Of a DNA stretch of 64,000 nucleotides, positions 60,139 to 64,000 are shown in pieces. The DNA is taken from contig JACKPA010000005.1 in NCBI GenBank assembly GCA_024233865.1, positions 62,001 through 126,000 on the forward strand. Direction: 5' to 3'. How positions within the stretch are numbered: position 1 is the stretch's first letter; the number at the start of each line of letters is the position of its first letter. The translations under genes were made by a program, and so were the position numbers. The notes below the pieces were generated by a model. It searched no databases. It saw only the letters and a program-made list of their open reading frames with translations, and was not told where the DNA came from. The DNA comes from Leptospiraceae bacterium (GTDB lineage: Bacteria > Spirochaetota > Leptospiria > Leptospirales > Leptospiraceae).

Positions 60139-61524
60139 TCATTTGTCCCATTTTTCTTTTAATTCTGTAAGTTCTGTAATCATAAAAGATGTTAATTTCG
60201 CATCTTTTTGAACCAATTCCGTAAACTCTTTAAGTTTGGATTTTGCCTCAACAATGGCTTCCTCACACTTTTTAACTTCATCTTGAGTCATTCGATAAAC
60301 CGGTATACCAGCCAACCACTCAAAGAATTTAAACTTAGAGTCTTTAAGCTTTTTTTCAAAGTCAGCTTTTGATTTGATTGTAGTTACTTTTTCATTCCAC
60401 CTTTCTTTTATAAATCGAATTAGTTCCGAGTTTCTTTCGATTTTTTCTTCTTCTAAACCGGCTAGCCTTTTGAATCTTCTTTTGAGATGACCCTTTCTAA
60501 ATTCATTAAAGCGTTTGATGATTTCTTCTGGGAGTATGTTTTTTAGCTGTCCCTCGTGGGTAATGACGTTGTAGGCTAGAATTTCGGAATTTTCTCTGCT
60601 AAAAAGCTCTTTGACATCTTGGTTAGTTGGTTTTTCTCCACGTTTGTAAAGTAGCTCGATTTTAAATTTTTGGCTCGAATGATCTATATATTCTTTTAGC
60701 CAGTTGTCTTTTTTATCGATGAACTCATCCAAATAATTAATAACTTTTTCCCTATTCCAGTTTTGAGGGGCATCTACAAGAAAAAGCGAATCTCCTTCCC
60801 ACTTAAAATTAAAAGTTGTCACCATAAAGAGAGTTCCGTTTTCATTCGTTTTCAAACGAACTTCTCCACCATAATCTTTATACCATGGATGCAATTCTTT
60901 TGGTTTTCCTGTTTTTAAATGTTGAATTTGGGAATCTATTAGATGACCCAATTTATGTGCCGGAATAAAACATCTAAAGCCTGTGGCAATACCCTGGATA
61001 CCGTTTAGCAAAACAATCGGCACTTTCCCTACAAAGTGAATTGGCTCTTCGTCCGTTTCATCATAATTAGAAACATAGTCTATATCCGGTAAACTTTCAA
61101 AAAAGCCCAAATCTTTTGCAAAATCGGAAATTTTAACTTCCGTATACCTGGGGGATGCGATGGCAGCAGGGTCAAGAACATCTCCGAAAGTTCCCTCTCC
61201 ATGAACAAGGGGGATATTATTAGAAAAAGAAAAATCCTGTGCCATGGCGGAAAGTGCGTCTTGAATCGATTTATCACCATGGGGATGATATCCCATTGCC
61301 AAACCGGCTACCTTAACCGTTTTGGTATGCCTGTTTCGTGCATCCGAATTCCACATTGCCCATAAGATTCTTCTTTGAACAGGTTTTAAACCGTCAATCT
61401 CATGTGGAATTGCTCTTGAATCACAAACATACCGTGAATATTTTCTTTGATCATCATGGATCTGATTTTCAAAATAAATTTGTGGAAAATTATTTTTAGT
61501 ACTAACCGTCTGATTATTTTTCAT
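60139..61524 (-). CDS. type IIA DNA topoisomerase, cleavage subunit without C-terminal domain (T4 gp52-like size)
   Basis: 461 residues. DGLKPVQRRILWAM, MGYHPHGDKSIQDAL, GEGTFGDVLDPAAIA and SPRYTE (catalytic Tyr127) are the A-subunit core. The coiled gate region runs from about 330 to 460. The beta-pinwheel C-terminal domain of GyrA (with the GyrA box) or ParC is absent; bacterial A subunits usually reach 740-870 residues, whereas T4 gp52 has 442. Without the wrapping domain it should relax or decatenate rather than supercoil. The pair is likely an extra enzyme beside the main gyrase. Confidence 0.85.
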   Translation of the reverse strand: MKNNQTVSTKNNFPQIYFENQIHDDQRKYSRYVCDSRAIPHEIDGLKPVQRRILWAMWNSDARNRHTKTVKVAGLAMGYHPHGDKSIQDALSAMAQDFSFSNNIPLVHGEGTFGDVLDPAAIASPRYTEVKISDFAKDLGFFESLPDIDYVSNYDETDEEPIHFVGKVPIVLLNGIQGIATGFRCFIPAHKLGHLIDSQIQHLKTGKPKELHPWYKDYGGEVRLKTNENGTLFMVTTFNFKWEGDSLFLVDAPQNWNREKVINYLDEFIDKKDNWLKEYIDHSSQKFKIELLYKRGEKPTNQDVKELFSRENSEILAYNVITHEGQLKNILPEEIIKRFNEFRKGHLKRRFKRLAGLEEEKIERNSELIRFIKERWNEKVTTIKSKADFEKKLKDSKFKFFEWLAGIPVYRMTQDEVKKCEEAIVEAKSKLKEFTELVQKDAKLTSFMITELTELKEKWDK

Positions 61525-61901
61525 CTCTTACGGGTTTTTGAATACCTATTCCTCTTGTCAACACTTTTTATTTTAGGTAATCCGTTGAAGGGAAAATGAA
61601 GAAATAGGAGAGGTGAAATACCAAGCGAAAGAAAGCCTATTTTGATTTTTAAGTATCAATTATGTTATATGATGTTTATAGAATTGAAAAATGTTAAAAA
61701 ACGTCTAACAATTTCTGTAATAAAAAAGAGATTTTTTTTATTACAGAACAAAAAAAATCTTAAAAACTTCCCTATGAAAGAACTTTACGACCTTTAATTT
61801 TGTGTCGAAAAACCATCTGTAACCAAAGGTAATGAAGCCTTTCTCTATGGCCCATTTTGCTTATCGGTTTTTCCAAATGTCCGTCAAATTGTGGGTGTAT
61901 A
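61525..61901. other. 377-base gap with a strong AT-rich inverted repeat
   Basis: TTCTGTAATAAAAAA (61713-61727) pairs perfectly with TTTTTTATTACAGAA (61734-61748), 15 base pairs with a 6-base loop and a run of eight T inside. It could end transcripts on either strand. The promoter for the topoisomerase operon should lie near 61530-61600. No gene or RNA family is seen in the rest. Confidence 0.5.
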
Positions 61902-62423
61902 TTATGAAACATGTTTTTCCTCAGTTTTTAATAATTGTTCTAATTCTTGAATATCTTGCAGGTCTTTCGGACGAGGAGGGTTTATGAGCTTTTTTACAAA
62001 TAATAGGTCTTCCTTCGAGGAAACATAAAATGTAAATCCGTCTATTTCGATTTTATCCGCATTTTTTGATAATTCCGGAAATGCTTTTGGGTATTTTAAA
62101 AAAATATCAATTTGAAGAGGACTATTGCCAGATACAAAGGTAAAAACCAAAGCTCCTTTTGTATTTATCCATTCTTCCCTTTTTCTCTCATCTAATAGAC
62201 TTTCGGCTGGCTCTGGAATTCGTGGGTTTAAATCAAATTTTTTTGCCACTTGTAATATTTTTTCAAGGTTTTGTTTTTCAAAAGATATGGCTATATCCAG
62301 GTCATAAGTTGCCCTTTCCACTCCTTGCAAAACGCAGGCAATCCCGCCGCATATTACAAATTGAACCCCCACACCGGAGAGTTCTTTTAGCAGTTCAAAC
62401 AACTCGTCTTCCTTTATATCCAT
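61902..62423 (-). CDS. nucleotidyltransferase-fold protein (AbiEii/DUF6036-like)
   Basis: 173 residues. FVICGGIACVLQGVERATYDLDIAIS has the G-G-x..D-x-D core of minimal nucleotidyltransferases of the DUF6036 and AbiEii type; the metal pair is D-L-D. LQIDIFLKYP supplies the third Asp, and VSSKEDLLFVKKLI the conserved helix with Lys. Such proteins are often toxins (AbiEii modifies NTPs or RNA) with an antitoxin next to them. No antitoxin gene is adjacent: glpD ends nine bases upstream. It could therefore be a domesticated or orphan enzyme. No strong ribosome site precedes ATG 62423. Confidence 0.75.
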   Translation of the reverse strand: MDIKEDELFELLKELSGVGVQFVICGGIACVLQGVERATYDLDIAISFEKQNLEKILQVAKKFDLNPRIPEPAESLLDERKREEWINTKGALVFTFVSGNSPLQIDIFLKYPKAFPELSKNADKIEIDGFTFYVSSKEDLLFVKKLINPPRPKDLQDIQELEQLLKTEEKHVS

Positions 62424-62432
62424 GGAGTAAGT

Positions 62433-64000
62433 TTAATTACTGATTGTATTTTGAAGAGATTCGATTAAGTCTTTTGCCTTTTTTAAATCGCTTTCTTTTG
62501 TTTCCTTTGACCAATTTAATTCTCTTGCTAATGTATCATTGATAGGTTGAATCATCTTTTCTGCCATTTTCAAGTCAAGAAATAAAATACGCAACCTTCT
62601 TCCAAGAATATCTAAAGTTGTAAGAGCAAATTCCGATTGAATAGCGTAGATCGCTTCTTCCATGAAGAAACTACAGCCTTGGATGATTTCTACCGGTTGT
62701 TTGCCCAATACATTAAAAACCTCACCACCGTAGTAATTTCGTAATCTTTTGGAAGTTTCATGGGATATATTATAGGTTTGAGAGATTGTTAAGTGCAGAT
62801 TTTCGTTATAGCCTTCTTTTCCTAAAAACTCAAAATCGTAAGTTGAGCAATCAGCAATTGGCATTAATTTTCCTACTTCAATGAGCTTATTAGTAAGGTC
62901 TTCTGCCATTTGACGGAAAGTAGACCATTTCCCACCACCCATAGTCACTAAACCGGAATCCGATACAACGATCATTTCCTCGCGGGATATGTTTTTGGTA
63001 TCAAAATCACCGGATAAAGAAATCAAAGGTCTAAGACCGGAAAAAACGGACAAAATATCGTCTTTTGTAAGCTTGCTTTCCAGATATTCATTTCCTGTTT
63101 TGAGCAAAAAGTCCACTTCTTCTTTTAGAGGAAGAGGTTCTTCCGAAATTTTTTCAATATAGGTATCGGTTGTTCCCATGACAACATGGTCTTCCCATGG
63201 TAAAACAAAAACAACCCTTCCATCAGACGTTTTGGGAATTATCATGGCGGTGTGGCAGGGAACTTTTTCTTTTGGGAATACAAGGTGTATACCTTGGCTA
63301 GGAGCAAGAATTGGTTTGCAGTTTGGCTCATCCATTTTTCGTATTTCATCAATATGAACCCCGGTAGTATTGACAACCACCTTTGCCTTGACTTCGATTT
63401 CTTTACCAGAAAGTATATCTCGAACTTTGGCACCGATAATTTTGCCATTTTCTTTGATTAGGCTTTCTAGTTTTACCTTATTACAAACGCAAGCACCAGC
63501 CATTTCCGCAGATTTTGCTAAAATTACGTTTAGTCTTGAATCATTGAATTGAGCATCATAATAAGAAACTCCACCTGTTAGCTTATTTTTGTTAATAGCT
63601 GGAAAATCATTCACTACATCATTTTTGCTCAGCATTCTGTGGTTTGGCAATCCGCTTTGACCGGCAAGAACATCATACATTGTCAAACCTATAGTGTAAT
63701 AGGATTTTTCAAAAAGTTTGTAGGTAGGAAGAACAAATTTTAAGGGTTTTACGAGGTGTGGAGCATTATTGAGCAGCCTTTTTCGTTCCCGTAGAGCTTC
63801 TCGAATTAAACCAAAATGAAATTGCCCAAGGTATCTAACACCACCATGGATAAGTTTGGTAGATCGACTTGATGTTCCTGCGGAAAAATCCACACTTTCA
63901 ATTAAAGCAACATTTAATCCTCTAAGTGCTGCGTCGTGAGCTGTCCCCGATCCGGTTGCTCCTCCTCCAATTATCAAACAATCAAAAACAACCTTTCCCA
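62433..64000 (-). CDS. glpD: FAD-dependent glycerol-3-phosphate dehydrogenase, N-terminus outside the window
   Basis: At least 520 residues. The frame is still open at base 64000, so the start lies further upstream; the visible N-terminal part reads VVFDCLIIGGGATGSG, the FAD dinucleotide loop (a TTG at 63977 inside it is not the true start). GTSSRSTKLIHGGVRYL is the GlpD signature. VVVNTTGVHIDEIRK and MGGGKWSTFRQMAED follow, and the C-terminal helical domain ends near 62433. It oxidises glycerol-3-phosphate to DHAP and passes electrons to quinone. Nine bases later a nucleotidyltransferase-like gene begins. Confidence 0.93.
   Translation of the reverse strand, partial: GKVVFDCLIIGGGATGSGTAHDAALRGLNVALIESVDFSAGTSSRSTKLIHGGVRYLGQFHFGLIREALRERKRLLNNAPHLVKPLKFVLPTYKLFEKSYYTIGLTMYDVLAGQSGLPNHRMLSKNDVVNDFPAINKNKLTGGVSYYDAQFNDSRLNVILAKSAEMAGACVCNKVKLESLIKENGKIIGAKVRDILSGKEIEVKAKVVVNTTGVHIDEIRKMDEPNCKPILAPSQGIHLVFPKEKVPCHTAMIIPKTSDGRVVFVLPWEDHVVMGTTDTYIEKISEEPLPLKEEVDFLLKTGNEYLESKLTKDDILSVFSGLRPLISLSGDFDTKNISREEMIVVSDSGLVTMGGGKWSTFRQMAEDLTNKLIEVGKLMPIADCSTYDFEFLGKEGYNENLHLTISQTYNISHETSKRLRNYYGGEVFNVLGKQPVEIIQGCSFFMEEAIYAIQSEFALTTLDILGRRLRILFLDLKMAEKMIQPINDTLARELNWSKETKESDLKKAKDLIESLQNTISN

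Noticed and set aside
1..64000. CRISPR array, tRNA or rRNA genes
   Set aside because: No regularly spaced direct repeats with spacers, no cloverleaf and no rRNA core sequence were recognised by eye. A tRNAscan or Rfam search could still change this.

Overview
The window is AT-rich and gene-dense. It most resembles the chromosome of a Leptospira-like spirochaete (order Leptospirales). The grounds are the malate dehydrogenase and GlpD protein sequences, the DUF3332 lipoprotein, loose spirochaetal lipoboxes, frequent TTG starts, and many class III cyclases, SpoIIE-type phosphatases and a GGDEF-EAL protein. This assignment comes from recognising protein families; no search was run. No rRNA, tRNA, CRISPR array or intact insertion sequence was seen.

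Layout. 1-0.8 kb: end of an endonuclease/exonuclease/phosphatase-family gene and a DUF3332 lipoprotein. 0.86-5.2 kb (minus): a glycan cluster of GT-C transferase, MurJ-like flippase and GT4 transferase. 5.4-7.4 kb (minus): an N-acetylglutamate synthase-like protein with a decayed kinase half, and a sirtuin. 7.5-8.3 kb: a gene graveyard with a doubly frameshifted D12 adenine methylase and an IS66-like transposase remnant running into a broken P-loop gene. 8.4-16.2 kb: histone-deacetylase-like hydrolase, unknown protein, receiver-PP2C phosphatase, membrane protein, hybrid histidine kinase, DinB-like protein and a PD-(D/E)XK-like protein. 16.2-21.2 kb (minus): glgC, then ccmC, receiver-PP2C and purC-purS-purQ overlapping. 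21.4-30.4 kb: msrB, aat-like, gph, an orphan OppF-type ATPase, an M24 peptidase homologue, an SDR, a PP2C/ribBA cluster and a STAS protein. 30.5-38.3 kb: a GGDEF-EAL protein, a CarH/LitR-like B12 regulator overlapping a GPH transporter, and a 7TM-DISM adenylate cyclase. 38.4-44.4 kb: a MoxR-type AAA+ ATPase with a 1226-residue HExxH/VWA partner, and a second PD-(D/E)XK-like gene. 44.5-48 kb: DoxX, cytochrome P450 and a cyclase-hemerythrin fusion. 48-51.3 kb: ilvB-ilvN behind a leader-peptide attenuator, and a CDF transporter. 51.3-64 kb: mdh, a DsbA-like lipoprotein, an amidohydrolase, Uma2, a HdrD/GlpC-like Fe-S oxidoreductase, a divergent type IIA topoisomerase pair, a nucleotidyltransferase-like gene and glpD running off the window.

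Several modules stand out. The ilv leader shows all the parts of a translation-coupled attenuator: a short Val/Leu/Ile-rich peptide, a Rho-independent terminator and a competing long-range pairing. The MerR-like protein keeps the CarH adenosylcobalamin-contact residues at the same spacing as Thermus CarH, except for the photo-adduct histidine. The AAA+/VWA pair looks like a NorQ/NorD- or CbbQ/CbbO-style chaperone, but the VWA partner is very large and carries an HExxH site. The topoisomerase A subunit lacks the GyrA C-terminal domain, as T4 gp52 does. Three SpoIIE-type phosphatases and one STAS protein suggest a partner-switching network. Several promoters look like TTGACA-15/16 bp-TATAAT, and two of them sit so close to their start codons that the mRNAs may be leaderless.
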